Source: Molanna angustata
Taxonomy: Eukaryota > Arthropoda > Insecta > Trichoptera > Molannidae
Assembly (NCBI GenBank): GCA_963576475.1
Contig: OY754981.1
Span: forward strand, 31,658,132 to 31,722,131
Length of the DNA stretch: 64,000 bases
Direction of reading: 5' to 3'
Below the pieces are notes generated by a model. It was not told the origin of the DNA. It saw only the letters and a program-made list of their open reading frames with translations, and made no database searches. A program made the position numbers and the translations under genes. This document shows positions 47,757 to 60,345 of the stretch, one piece after another (the stretch's first letter is position 1; each line of letters begins with the position of its first letter).

Positions 47757-48765
47757 CGACTGTCGATTCGTTCAAGAGAATGAAATTCTATTGAAGGAAG
47801 TGGCAGTTTAAATCCAAGATGCGTGTACGAAGGAACATTTTGTATGGCATAGTGGACTTTTTGCATGCTAAAAACACCAACTTATAGGCTTCGCAGCATA
47901 TATGTTCAAATACATGGATTTACTCAGAATTCGGAGTAGAACATTTTATGTGAGTTTTGTGTGTCTGTATGTGTGAGGGTGTGTGTGTGTCCCTTATAAC
48001 TTTTGATCCGCTCAATTTACAGAGCCCAAAATTTCAGAATATATAAACAGTTATAGGTCTACAAAACTTTTATACTCAGAATTGTGAATTTTTGTTTAAG
48101 TCAGGGGTTATCAACTTTTGAAATTTTGGTTTATTTTTCCATATATCTCAGAAACCATAAAAGCTAGAACGCTGAAAATTGGTATAAACATAGACAAATA
48201 CAAAATCTCAAATTGATTTTTTCAAAAAAATTCCAAGGTTTCTCAAATATTTTTTATTAAGAAAAATATTTTTTATGATAAGTTTATGAGTTTAACTGCC
48301 TATATTTCCAATTTGTTTAAAAATATCAAAAAAAGCCGAAACACCCCAACTAGATAATTTAATTTTCTATAAAAAATATTAACATTCTATTAGAACATCT
48401 CAATTTTTTTTAACAATTTTTATAAAAATTGATTTTAGTGACGACATTGCTTCGTACAATTTGTATGGCAGTCGCCTATACACAATATCTAAGAAGACTT
48501 AATTGTTTGATACTAATCTCCAAACATACATACATACCATCATGCTATTTTCATATTCTGGGTAGGATTAAGGGACTGACCTCCATACTATCCTATCTTG
48601 ACATACATACCTATGTACATGTGTTGTATAGAAAACCAAATATCTTCAAATATTAAATAATTTGTATTTATGGGTTTATAGTTTGGTAGGTACCTACTTG
48701 TTCTTCAACTATACATACTATCGCTATCGACAGTTGGATCTCATGTGTTACATGCAACTAGTTTT
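47757..48765 (-). mobile_element. Dispersed family 2, inverted full-length-like copy
   Basis: In reverse complement it matches 21480-22470 along its whole length, including AACTAGTTGCATGTAACACA at one end and the GTCGATTCGTTCAAGAGAAT hairpin at the other. It is about 1 kb. Confidence 0.82.
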
Positions 48766-49025
48766 ATATTATCTTTGTTTTCGGGTGCCACGTAAGTGAC
48801 GGGTAATACAACAAATACAACATGCAACAATAACATCTGACATAGTTCAGCAATTAGGTTCACCACCCATTATGAATGTAGTTTATGTGTGACGAGGCTG
48901 GTGTGTGGGGATGGAAACACGCACTTGTCGTGCTTCCATTTATAAGGTAACGTACATCAGTACACCTGTCGCTGATTACCATGCGTTTTCGGGTTATTCC
49001 GTGATGATCAATCAGACATCTTCTC
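48766..49025 (+). mobile_element. Dispersed family 4, copy 2
   Basis: Same block order as 41020-41290: TTTTCGGGTGCCACGTAAGT, TTAGGTTCACCACCC, ATGAATGTAG, ACACCTGTCGCTGATTACCA and TCCGTGATGATCAATC. Confidence 0.65.
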
Positions 49026-49209
49026 CAAATAAGACACATTCAAAAATCATCACCACAACACACGATGACATAATACATATACATATGTAGGTAGTAGGTA
49101 CCTAATACATATACACCACTTGTAATATTGAATTATGGCTTCTTAATTTATAATTTCAATTTATTATTCTTATGTTTTTGCATAATTATTGTTTTTTTGC
49201 CCCCTAATA

Positions 49210-49468
49210 CCCTCTATTCAGTAACTATTGTAACTAAAATAAAACTTAAAAAGTTACTGAATCAAACGTATTTTGAATAATTATGAAAATAATGTGATTA
49301 TCATAATTTTCATAATTATTCAAAATACGTCAAATTCAGTAACTTTTTAAGTACGTTCCGGCCAAAATAGGTACGTTCCTATTCCATTTAGTCCAAGTTT
49401 ATATTTTATAACGCCGAAATAAGACCGTAATGTTCCTATTTTAGTTACAATAGTTACTGAATAGGGGG
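49210..49468. mobile_element. MITE with terminal inverted repeats flanked by TA
   Basis: The left end CCCTCTATTCAGTAACTATT (then GTAACTAAAAT) is the inverse of the right end ATTTTAGTTACAATAGTTAC then TGAATAGGGGG, with one mismatch. TA lies on both sides (49208-49209 and 49469-49470), compatible with a Tc1/mariner-type TA duplication. A second internal inverted pair (TTACTGAA..CGTATTTTGAATAATTAT) is nested inside. About 259 bp, non-coding. Confidence 0.82.
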
Positions 49469-49539
49469 TAATGTTTTTGTACAATCAATTTATTAACTAT
49501 TTCATTTCCTTAATGTTATTTTTTTATTATATTTTTACT

Positions 49540-49898
<359 letters not shown>

Positions 49899-50076
49899 TA
49901 TTGTAATGTAGAATTATTTTAGATATATTATTTCAAGAGAAATTTGCCTAGAAAATACAATAAAACATATCCAGTAAGTCATTAAGTATAATTAATTGAC
50001 TTCAATAACATTATAATGTTAATATATTTTTTTGAAACTGATATCTTTGTAACTGTATTGGAATGCCAATATTTTT

Positions 50077-50311
50077 TTATATGCATATACGCAAACATTG
50101 GATTTTTATATGCATATACGCAAACATTGGATTTTTATATGCATATACGCAAACATTGGATTTTTATATGCATATACGCAAACATTGGATTTTTATATGC
50201 ATATACGCAAACATTGGATTTTTATATGCATATACGCAAACATTGGATTTTTATATGCATATACGCAAACATTGGATTTTTATATGCATATACGCAAACA
50301 TTGGATTTTTC
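50077..50311. repeat. 29-bp minisatellite, 8 identical copies
   Basis: GCATATACGCAAACATTGGA then TTTTTATAT, at 50083, 50112, 50141, 50170, 50199, 50228, 50257 and 50286. With a 29-bp period all three frames cycle through one 87-bp pattern, giving three overlapping open frames that are not genes. Confidence 0.97.
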
Positions 50312-50560
50312 CTCCCTGTCGGGAGTCTTTATTCAAACATATAGAACATTCAAAAATTGCATTGATAAGGGAACTCAATAATTAGGCATATTTGGTGAAC
50401 GTTGCGCAGGCGCATAAAGTGATCACGTAAACCAGCCGTAACAGGTCGGAAGCCCTGTAGGTGCTTTGAGTTCCTGGTACTTCTATAATATTCCAACTTC
50501 GTCTCTATTGAGATGTTAAAAAGTTTGTCAAAAAAATGTATTGGAACTATAATGACCATG
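50312..50560 (+). mobile_element. Dispersed family 3, copy next to the 29-bp array
   Basis: CCTCCCTGTCGGGAGTC follows the array. Then GCGCAGGCGCATAAAGTGAT, CCAGCCGTAACAGGTCGGAA, GCCCTGTAGGTGC and ATTCCAACTTCGTCTCTATT match the inverse of 35440-35600 and the copy at 60.35 kb. At its end AAAAAGTTTGTCAAAAAAAT is the single-copy equivalent of the 39-bp unit at 60.5 kb. Confidence 0.8.
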
Positions 50561-51457
50561 AAAATAAAATTTCTACATTTTGTTACTTGATTTAAGAAAA
50601 TAAAATTTATCGTCCGATTTAAAGACCGCCTAAGAGACAGAAGAGCATTTGGACTTCACCATCTCAGGAAGTATTAAAGTATTGTATCACTGACTAATAG
50701 ATTTATCAAAATAAAATAATAAATAGGAAAAAATATCGGACGGTGCCAGCTGATGTTTATTACAATAATAAATTTTACGACCCAAGTACGAATCCATAAA
50801 TCAATAGGTTTTATAAGATATTCTTACAACCAATAGAATTGGTTATATCACTCGTACTTTCAAAACAGTTTTCTTACTAAAAATTACATTTTCTTTGAAA
50901 AATATTTGCCAGACGGAAAAATCCAAGAAAAAATACGTAGGTAGGTTTTAAGATATAACAATATTTTCCTATATGGCAACTGGCAACCGGCAGACACCTG
51001 CTATCTATCTCGGGATAAGGAACGAAAGAAACGAGATGGTTGTGGCCAACGCTATACTTTTCACTGCCAAAGTCACTACACAAATTTTGTATGGAAATTT
51101 TTCAGCATTTAAATGAAAAACTTTGATAAATTGTTTTTGATTTAAATATCTTATTATGAAAACTTGATAATTCTTCAATGTCATTTTATGCAAGTGATGT
51201 GCCTTTTCAGCAATTTGAATATAAAAAATATCAAATTTTTAGTTTCCTGAAATTGGGGTTGCTTTGAATTATTTGTCAGTTAAAATATTGAGAAGAACTG
51301 ATCAGATTTCCTTCAAAATCTAATAAGCGAGTGTTATATATCCAAAAAAATTAAAAGAATCGAATGAGTACTTTAGTTTATAATCGATAAAGTAGATTAA
51401 ACACACATAGATACATTGTGATGAAACTTTCAGAATACACTCTCAGCATGTTGCTAG
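50561..51457. other. AT-rich sequence with one family 1 end motif
   Basis: AACGAGATGGTTGTGGCCAA then CGCTATACTTTTCACTGCC at about 51031-51068 is a diverged, inverted family 1 end. Nothing else recognised. Confidence 0.5.
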
Positions 51458-51771
51458 CATAGAATAATAATAAAACTATAGAATACTCATTCCCATACAA
51501 TACCTCGCTGAAAAAGTGAAGCCGTTTTATTGGCCGGCTCGTGTCAATATATGTATGACTCTGCTGGTAGACATTATTCTTACAGTAATACTCGTTATGA
51601 CTGCGTAAATAATTTTGCAAGCAGTTAAAAATTCCCTATTTGGAGAACGTATCACGCAGACTGCCAAATGATTACTTAATGTTCGTAGCAAAATGTTGAC
51701 CAAATTAGTCAACATAAAGCAGTCGCGTTTACTGCAGGCTAAAGAGTATTCTATACTATTATTATTCTATG
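51458..51771. mobile_element. hAT-like MITE, 314 bp, with a perfect 8-bp target-site duplication
   Basis: GTTGCTAG is found at 51450-51457 and again at 51772-51779. The enclosed element starts CATAGAATAATAATA and ends TATTATTATTCTATG, a perfect 15-bp terminal inverted repeat. Subterminal CTATAGAATACTC and its inverse GAGTATTCTATAC extend the similarity. An 8-bp duplication with a CA..TG terminus is the hallmark of hAT superfamily insertions. No transposase sequence; non-autonomous. Short open frames inside are not genes. Confidence 0.9.
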
Positions 51772-51819
51772 GTTGCTAGTGGATTATCTGCAATAAAAAA
51801 TAAACTAAAAAACTGCGAA

Positions 51820-51865
51820 GTCATAACTCCCCACTATCCCCTTGGGGTATTGAGGAGTAAAAAAG
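51820..51865 (-). mobile_element. Family 1-type terminal hairpin, inverted
   Basis: AACTCCCCACTATCCCCTTG then GGGTATTGAGGAGTAAAAAA, after TGCGAAGTCATAA. In inverse it matches the hairpins at 20.44 and 55.74 kb. Confidence 0.62.
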
Positions 51866-52089
51866 CAGGAAAAAGAGGTTCTAAATAAATAAAAATGTTC
51901 GATGGATAAAAAGAATACGTATATCAAATAAATATTGTATGGAAAAGTCTAGAGATACGATGAAAATCTAAATCAGCCAGATGGCAAAACATGCGAGAAC
52001 CTTTCATATATACATAATATTAATAAAAACGACGAAATAAAATTTACTATGGATGTCTTTGTAAATATACAAACTGATAAAAACATATA

Positions 52090-52205
52090 GGTAATATACC
52101 TTCACGCTGTGTCGCTCACAGGGTAGACAGAGAGAACAGAACGCCACAAATTTTATTTTAACACGCATTCATCGCCTTATGTATGTATCGTTTCATACAT
52201 GCTCG
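52090..52205 (-). pseudogene. RTE-like protein end fragment
   Basis: The plus strand has CAGGGTAGACAGAGAGAACA then GAACGCCACAAATTTTA and CATTCATCGCCTTA. In inverse this is the same block (..MN.D.A.....GKxWRSVLS.YP..) that ends the copies at 11.3, 23.5 and 30.5 kb. Too short and degraded for a frame. Confidence 0.5.
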
Positions 52206-53285
52206 TTTATTGTTTAAACGTCTAATATTTCTCTTGTTACGCTATACCGTTGTAGCTGCACCTGGTCAGCTGCAATATGTACATATTGCTTCATTCATCT
52301 CGAATACTCCCGACGATTGGCGAGGATCAACGAACCATAGCCCACCGCCACTGATACGAGCTGATCGACATTTCTTTATTCATGTGTTGATCGTTCAATA
52401 GAGTAGAGTCGCGTTAAATCTTAATCTATTTGTTCCGATCCACGACATCACAAATTCATTAAGTTAGTATTTATATTGCTGTAATTTCATTATTTTCGAA
52501 TAAATCATGTAGGTAGTTCTTTTGACTGAAACCCTTCATCACTATAAATTATGTGTTATCAATTATTAAATTTAATGAACATACATAAGCAATATCACAC
52601 TTGGAGGTATATGTTTTAAATAAAATAGAATCCTTTTGAACACGCACATTTGTAATACAATCCCTCTGATATAAATAAATAAATTAAATAAAAATATATC
52701 CCCAAACTGTTGTTGACTGATCCTAACCTCTTGATCCATTCATTCTTCCTATATGGCCAAACCATTTCAGCGTGCTCACTTTCATTTTATTGATGACATA
52801 TTGTTATTCTCAGTGATCTCATGTCAACTGCATTATTTCAACTGATAACTTTCCATAAAAATAACTAGACCTTAAAAAACACGACAGCTCATTTTTACCC
52901 GGCATTCCATATGATTTTCGGTTAGGTTTAGTAACATAGATAATAATATGTAATTACTGTCATGTAAAGTTAATACGCCAAAGCAAAACGGCAAATTATG
53001 AAATTGAAGACAAATCAATATTGTATATATATGTATAGGTATGTAGGTAATGTACTTAATTAATTGTAAGGGATTATATTGTACAGCATTATTATGACTT
53101 AACTGTTGTTGACAAGGCAATTAATTTCTCACATATAAGCCAATTAATTATAATTAAGTGTAGCTAGGTACCTACTAATTCCCGTGACTATTGTATAATC
53201 ATGTTAATGCGCTTAATCATTTGGAACTGGGAGTCAAGGTTAGCGGAATGAGTATCAGTCAATAACATCCATACAAACCGAAATA
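52206..53285. other. Mixed sequence without recognised gene
   Basis: A GC-richer patch at about 52245-52400 gives short open frames on both strands but no domain I recognise. The rest is AT-rich. Confidence 0.45.
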
Positions 53286-53289
53286 AGAG

Positions 53290-54300
53290 GGATTTGCAAA
53301 AGTAATTGACAACGTCGCCGTCGGTGGGACCTGACAAGGCAGTTCAAGTTTAATGTAATGTGGATGTGTTGATGGGAAGGCCGATATTAAAACATCATTT
53401 GCCAAAGTAATTGACAACGTCGGTGGGACCTGACAAGGCAGTTCAAGTTTAATGTAATGTGAACGTGTTGATGGGAAGGCCGATATTAAAACTTCATTTG
53501 CCAAAGTAATTGACAACGTCGGTGGGACCTGACAAGGCAGTTCAAGTTTAATGTAATGTGAATGTGTTGATGGGAAGGCCGATATTAAAACTTCATTTGC
53601 CAAAGTAATTGACAACGTCGGTGGGACCTGACAAGGCAGTTCAAGTTTAGTGTAATGTGGATGTGTTGATGGGAAGGCCGATATTAAAATTTCATTTGCC
53701 AAAGTAATTGACAACGTCGGTGGGACCTGACAAGGCAGTTCAAGTTTAATTTAATGTGTATGTGTTGATGGGAAGGCCGATATTAAAACTTCATTTGCCA
53801 AAGTAATTGACAACGTCGCCGTCGGTGGGACCTGACAAGGCAGTTCAAGTTTAATGTAATGTGGATGTGTTGATGGGAAGGCTGATATTAAAACTTCATT
53901 TGCCAAAGTAATTGACAACGTCGGTGGGACCTGACAAGGCAGTTTAAGTTTAATGTAATGTGTATGTGTTGATGGGAAGGCCGATATTAAAACTTCATTT
54001 GCCAAAGTAATTGACAACGTCGGTGGGACCTGACAAGGCAGTTCAAGTTTAATGTAATGTGGATGTGTTGATGGGAAGGCCGATATTAAAACTTCATTTT
54101 CCAAAGTAATTGACAACGTCGGTGGGACCTGACAAGGCAGTTCAAGTTTAATGTAATGTGTATGTGTTGATGGGAAGGCCGATATTAAAACTTCATTTGC
54201 CAAAGTAATTGACAACGTCGGTGGGACCTGACAAGGCAGTTCAAGTTTAATGTAATGTGGATGTGTTGATGGGAAGGCCGAAATTAAAACTTCATTTAAA
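53290..54300. repeat. About 100-bp (99 to 105) minisatellite, 10 copies
   Basis: Unit TTTGCCAAAGTAATTGACAA..CGGTGGGACCTGACAAGGCA..TTCAAGTTTAATGTAATGTG..GTTGATGGGAAGGCCGATAT. Two copies (first and sixth) carry an extra GCCGTC. On the minus strand the unit is open with a 33-residue periodic peptide (LSITLANEVLISAFPSTH...), interrupted by one stop in the copy at about 53750. Variation is by single substitutions. Confidence 0.95.
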
Positions 54301-55382
54301 ACAGACATTTAACATTTTTATAGGCGATGAGTATCATATAAAGATATGATATCTTCTAATAACACTAAACTTACTTAGAGTACACACTCCGGTAGAGTTT
54401 TAGCCTCTTGAACAATGGATTACACTTATTGTTTGTTCTAATCTAGAAGGTTCCATGATCTACTCTTTGTGCTGTGCATTTTGTTACTTAGAGTATAATG
54501 GATTTAAATTATCTTCCTCTTCATTATGTGATTTAGTTGAAGCAGCGTTTTAAACCAGTTTATAAGCATAAAACAATTATTTTCAACACCATGGTGGCTC
54601 AACAAAAAGAAAAAAAAAAAAAAGATGGAAGGAAAGTTTGACAGTCACATCCCGAACCAAGAGTAACTCCTGTAACACAAATCGCTGATCTATTGAAAGA
54701 AAAACAAATAATAAATAGTCTGGACAAAGGAATGAGAACATGAAGGATGCTATTGTTAAATAATTATTATTAGATTATTATAATTTCTTATGGTTGTGCA
54801 CTTGCATAAGTTATTGTTTGCAATTTGGCTTTCTTTGAAGGACAAAAAATACACTCTCAAATTTTAGAAATAAACATAACAAATATAATTTTGTGTAAAC
54901 AATGATTAGCGTATTCCATTTGATAAAACATTTTTGTATTTGAATTTCAATATAATCTCCCGAGATATTTCCTACCGCTATTTAATGTTTGAAATTTCGT
55001 ATGCAAATTGAACGGAAATATTAACATTTTCAGATAATTTTTGTCTGAAAAATTTACATAACACTATCATTTTATTCTTTCCTTATACAGTTTCATTCTG
55101 AAATTTTTTTAATTTGAATTTAAAATAAATTTATTGAAATACTTTTATTTCAAAAGAATATTATATCTGCACAAAGGCCTTTTTGAATTATTGATCTCTC
55201 TCATAGCAACCGATAATTTAAATTTAAAATTCTATTCGTAAAATATTATTTTTGACTGATATCACAAGTAAATATATTATTACTTTACAACGGAATTTAT
55301 TCATCAAAATATTTATTTTATATATTAATATTCGTTTTACGTACAACAATGTGAATAAATTCGGGTTCATTGCCACGAGACG
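54301..55382. other. AT-rich sequence, no feature recognised
   Basis: No array, RT motif or convincing exon. A 17-base A-rich run occurs at about 54607-54625. Confidence 0.5.
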
Positions 55383-55565
55383 ATGGCCCTGAGTCAAATT
55401 GAAAACGCTGTTCGTTATCGCCAAGCGCTTTTTTTTTTTGTATGTGATTTGACGTTTGTTGTAGAAATTTTTTCTACAATAACAAACAACAAACGTCAAA
55501 TCCCATACAAAAAAAAATTAGCGCTTGGCGATAACGAACAGCGTTTTCAATTTGACTTGGGGGCA
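55383..55565. mobile_element. Foldback MITE, about 183 bp (copy 2)
   Basis: GGCCCTGAGTCAAATTGAAA at the left and CAATTTGACTTGGGGGC at the right. The internal GCGCTT..ATTTGACGTTTGTTGTAG arm faces its inverse. It is the opposite orientation of 13908-14094 and very similar to it, so the family was recently active. Confidence 0.88.
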
Positions 55566-55737
55566 ATCTCTTCTAACCAACCAAACCAAGGTGAAACTTC
55601 AAGAAAATTTGCAATAGAATTTTGTAAGAATAATGATAGAAGCAGAATTACCTAGAATATTGTAATACTTAGAACAGAAACCGATATTTTTTTAGATTTT
55701 CAAAAACTTATGATGAGAAAAATATTATTTTGTTGTT

Positions 55738-55795
55738 TTACTCCTCACTAACCCAAAGGGATATAGTGGGGAGTTATGATTTCGCAATTTTTAAG
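55738..55795 (+). mobile_element. Family 1-type terminal hairpin
   Basis: TTTACTCCTCACTAACCCAA then GGGATATAGTGGGGAGTTAT and GATTTCGCAATTTTTAAG. Stem changes relative to the 7.4-kb copy keep base pairing. It abuts a LINE fragment. Confidence 0.62.
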
Positions 55796-55859
55796 GCTAT
55801 ATTGTGTGTATATGAGTGAGTATATGTGTAAGAGCGTAAAATATAAGAATAAAAATTTT

Positions 55860-56216
55860 AGAAGAAAAAAAATTTACCGCCATGATTATGACCAATCTTT
55901 AAAATTACATGGGTTTATATCACTTGAAAAAAGAAGAAAGATATCCGATGTCTATCTGCTTTATAAAATACTTAATAACCTTGTAGACAGCTCTTACCTA
56001 CTCCAAAACATTTCTTTCAACTGCCCCATGAAAACAACACGCCAAAATCACCTTTTCTATACACCATACTGCAGAACAAATTACGCACAGAATAATTATG
56101 TCAACAGATGCTTAAATTATTACAATAGTCTTGACCCCCAACCTGATATATTTAACTCCACACAGACATCGATGAAACGCCAATTACGCACAGTTATTGG
56201 TAATATTACTGGTTAA
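55860..56216 (+). pseudogene. LINE reverse transcriptase C-terminus (CR1/Jockey type), frame intact to the stop
   Basis: The frame reads YRHDYDQSLKLHGFISLEKR, RKISDVYLLYKILNNLVDSS, YLLQNISFNCPMKTTRQNHL and ends RQLRTVIGNITG-stop. L.SLE.RR..SD...LYKILN..VDS..LL..I.FN.P....R is the same signature as at 35.1 kb, but this copy has no frameshift over about 115 codons. It is followed by about 240 nt of 3' untranslated sequence ending GCTGTTAAGTTTCCAAACAA and AATAAAAATAAAAT (to about 56460). It is a 5'-truncated but comparatively young insertion. Confidence 0.85.
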
Positions 56217-56460
56217 AAATCAAACCTACTTTCCTTAAACATTCATCCCTTTCTTATCAACGCTTTCCTATATCCATTACCCTTCCCTTTCCCCCACATA
56301 CACTCACCATCTTACAATGACTACCCAACATCAATAATATAATTATAATAATTTAAATATGTGAAACTTTATAATTGGCTATTTATTTTGTATTCCCATT
56401 TGCAATTGAGTATTATAAATGTATAGCTGTTAAGTTTCCAAACAAATAAAAATAAAATAA
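56217..56460 (+). mobile_element. LINE 3' untranslated tail
   Basis: Continues from the stop of the preceding fragment to an A-rich tail. The GCTGTTAAGTTTCCAAAC block is shared with the tails at 29.35 and 34.85 kb (GAGCTGTTGGCTTCCCAA). Confidence 0.72.
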
Positions 56461-57149
56461 GTATAAAAACAAGAAAAAAATAGTAATGAAATATAAAAAG
56501 ATATAGAAATAAAGTGTGAAAACTGCCCCATACCTTATCATAAGAAGTTTTGAGATTTTTTATAAAGGATAGCACGAAAAGATTAGTAAAGTGATTTATG
56601 ACAGTTGCGTTGATATTTCAAAGATTTTTGTATAAAATGTGCCAAATGCCGAAGAAAATTTGAATAAAATTTCTTAAATAGAAAATATTGAAAGCACATC
56701 GCTTCAAAATTTGAAACAATATCTGACTGTAAAATAGATTTGTATTGTATCCATTAAGATGGTGAGCAAAACAAAATACATTTAGTCTGGAAACTGGAAA
56801 TGTAACGAGAGGAATGTTTGAATAAAACATGAAGTTTTCCAGCTTTTACCGACGCGACGCTCTCAAAAATATTCCTTATCATTTCTGTTACAAATTATTG
56901 CAGAATCTCGCCACAAATGTTCGGTTAAAGGGGAATTCCAGATCTCAACTAATTGAGAGCTTTTTCTATGGAAATTGAACAAAGGAAAATACTGCTATAA
57001 CACATTTCATTTCAAAAGTTTTGAATTGTGGTCAACGCTTTACTCTGCCCTCGGTTCTATATATATTTGAATCCGATGTTTTTTGTTGTTTGTAGAGTCG
57101 AAGTGATTCTTCAGATAAGTGTGGTAAAACGGTACACGATAGAATAAGA
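56461..57149. other. AT-rich sequence, no feature recognised
   Basis: No repeat, RT motif or exon recognised. Confidence 0.45.
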
Positions 57150-57780
57150 AATGAGGATACAAGACGAAAATGAATGATTGAAAGGGATATCGTAAGATGA
57201 AATTAAATGAGATGCTACGCCCACCTCCACCCGCTCCGCATATGGGGACTGAAAACGGCCCCTTCGCAGAACGCTAGTAAGAATGACAAAGAATGCATGG
57301 CATGAAGAGTAGCTCTAGAAGCTCCTCTAGACTCGTGTTCTCGGCACAATTGTGCAAAAAATAACAATCAACGTCGGTGAAGATAATATTCACAGACATG
57401 GATTGTCGCGAGAGTAAGGGAAAACAAGAATGTTGTTCGTCCTATGAGGCACGAGCTCCATCGAGCCCGCCAAGAGTCCAGCAAGGCTTCCATGGTGATG
57501 CGGTTAATGTTTCTGGAGGAAATAGGGCCTTCGGGGGGGATGAAGCCGTATCTCACCAATTTCAGAAGACTGTCGTTTCATCAAATGGTAAGAAGGGCCA
57601 CGCCTCTGAGTTTCCAAGTCCAACGGTGCAAGTCCCGTAAGAATAGGGAGAGAATCCGTCGCACATATTCTATAGGCTTTGGATAGAGCCAAGAGTGAGA
57701 ACCTTTGGCCAGAGAGCAATTTCCTGCGAATGTACTGAAGACTACAAGATTGTGACCAACAACCCGAAGCAATGTATTGA
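57150..57780. other. GC-richer unassigned segment with overlapping short ORFs on both strands
   Basis: The segment is visibly richer in G and C than its surroundings. Open frames of 60-98 codons occur on both strands (for example 57377-57640 plus and 57504-57800 minus), but none has a domain, splice-bounded ends or signal I recognise. A decayed transposon coding region is the simplest reading; a host exon cannot be excluded. Confidence 0.4.
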
Positions 57781-58867
57781 ATGTGTTTATTTACAAACAC
57801 TGTATATACAGTTGTGTTTGAAAATCTTTTTAAAACTTATGGTTTGTTTAAAAATAGCCAACATAGCTTTGTACTAAGAACTAAACGGTTTGCTGTTTCA
57901 ACCAAATAGTTTGGTTGAAATTTGGTTTGATTAATAATAACAAACTGTTTGTAAAGTAATGACATAAGGCTTCTTAACCAAACTGTGATTAGTGCATACA
58001 ACCAAACCGGTACAGTTGTAATGATTAAACTTTATTTACTATTTACAGAAGTTTAGCTAAAATATCGGTAACCGAACAGTTTAGTTAAATTATTTTTTTC
58101 AGTGTATACAGTTTTATGTACATAGCTTATTTTATTACTATTATACAAATTTAACAGTTTTCTGAATTAAATTTTTTTCAACGCTGATTAAATAAAAAAT
58201 AACAAAACGTCAGAGTATACCTATTAAAAGCTTTGACAAATGAATGTACGAATTTGGACATACATGTTTAGTGAGTGGAAGTTATTTATTATGCGGTTGA
58301 CATATTTTGAACAGTTGTAATTTGTAAACCATTTGTGTTCAAACGGTATAATTTTATGTGTCAAATGTATGTATGTACATAATCGTTACAATCTCCATCA
58401 TACAAATGTCGTTTCATACATCCTACATACACCATCTCTTTTTAACCAAATATTTTACTTTCCTATGTGATTTTGAAGTGTACTTTTTGTTTTCATATTT
58501 ATTCATTTATTTATTTATTAAATTCTACGCTCATTAGAGCATTTACAAATAATGTATAATAAAAAAAAATATACATGTGCATTGCCATGATAATAAAAAA
58601 ACAACAAAATAAAATAATTAAAACAAAATATAAAAAACATAGGCAAGTTATAATTAATAATAAAGAAAAAAAACTCTAAATACAAAATTTAAAAAAAAAA
58701 CAATAAATGAAAAAAAAAAATTAATAGAATAATTTATAAATCTTTTTTTTTTCAATATAATTACTTTCAGAGTTTACTTATATTTTTATACATATGTAAC
58801 TACACAAAAAGTTCGATATTTAAGAGGAAATACAACGCTAAATCTAGTGACTGATAACATGATATAT
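57781..58867. other. AT-rich sequence with a possible inverted LINE tail
   Basis: Around 58495-58760, ATTTATTTATTTATTAAATT then TACGCTCATTAGAGCATTTA and long A-rich runs resemble an inverted LINE 3' end. Nothing else recognised. Confidence 0.4.
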
Positions 58868-59275
58868 TAAAAGCACTTAATACACTATGAAGTTACGTGT
58901 TAGTAAGGGTAACTATCGCGTACGTTTAAAATAGTTAAAAGCACTTAATACACTATGAAGTTACGTGTTAGTAAGGGTAACTATCGCGTACGTTTAAAAT
59001 AGTTAAAAGCACTTTATACACTATGAAGTTACGTGTTAGTAAGGGTAACTATCGCGTACGTTTAAAATAGTTAAAAGCACTTAATACACTATGAAGTTAC
59101 GTGTTAGTAAGGGTAACTATCGCGTACGTTTAAAATAGTTAAAAGCACTTAATACACTATGAAGTTACGTGTTAGTAAGGGTAACTATCGCGTACGTTTA
59201 AAATAGTTAAAAGCACTTAATACACTATGAAGTTACGTGTTAGTAAGGGTAACTATCGCGTTCGTTTAAAATAGT
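58868..59275. repeat. 68-bp minisatellite, 6 copies
   Basis: Unit TTAAAAGCACTTAATACACT then ATGAAGTTACGTGTTAGTAA and GGGTAACTATCGCGTACGTT. Only single-base changes (ACTTTATAC in the third, GCGTTCG in the last). Confidence 0.96.
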
Positions 59276-60345
59276 TTTCGTTAATAAGTTATTTAAATTA
59301 TCGGAAACCCAAATAAATATTGATTTTTAGCATTTTACGAACAAACCTTACTTGAATTGAAAAAAAAAATATTTTCATTTTTTCATTCATTTTGATTTTA
59401 TGCACTCTAAGAATGTAAAAGATTTATTCGCTACAACATAGAGAAATATGTATTAATAGAGTAATTTAAAAAATGCTTTGAAAGGGATATTTATAATATT
59501 TATTTAGAGATATTTATACTAAATTTTAAAATTGTGTGACAAACATATACATAAATGTTAAAAATGCTCGGTATATTTTTTATAAACACTGTTTAACATA
59601 TTTGAGAAATAAAATTTCATATTGAGGTGTTTAGATTTATTTGCCCTCTCTCAAAGGAATATTGTAAATTAAATATTCAAGGAAATGAGTGTTGAAATTT
59701 CAAAAGATATCTACACGTGTTTTTAATATGTACCTAATCATTACCAATTTCAACATTTTAAATTTTAAAACCATTGTAAATACCAAATAATTTATGAATA
59801 CAACGGAACAATATCAAATGAAATGGTTTTAATTGAAATATGATATTCACAACGATACAAATTATTAAATTTATATTTTTCTTTGTCAGAAATCAGCAAC
59901 CTTTCTGTAAGGTTATTCAGAATATATGTATTTTTCTAGTAAATGGATAATTAATTATCTCAGGGAATAAAAATACTTTCCTAAAGAGATATTTAATTTA
60001 CCGTTTTCAAATATTATTTATATTTTTTGTATAAAATTATGAGAATAATATAAATTATATTTGAGCCAAGAAATATTATAAAATAGAGCTTAGAAATATT
60101 AAAATCAAATTTTGAATCAGACAATGCAATAAAATTGCCAAAAATTTTTTTGTACAATTTTCCAAGCAATTCCAATCTAAGACACGTTAATCTTATACTG
60201 TTTTTTAATAACCGTGACCTTTAGTTTTATTTTTATTTTAATATAGGTACATAAAGACTGAATATTATTATATTTTTGTGATGGTTGGATATTGGATAGC
60301 CTATTCTCAAACAAAAATATTTTCATGAAAAACTTTTGCGAAATT
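59276..60345. other. AT-rich sequence, no feature recognised
   Basis: No array, RT motif or exon recognised. Confidence 0.5.
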
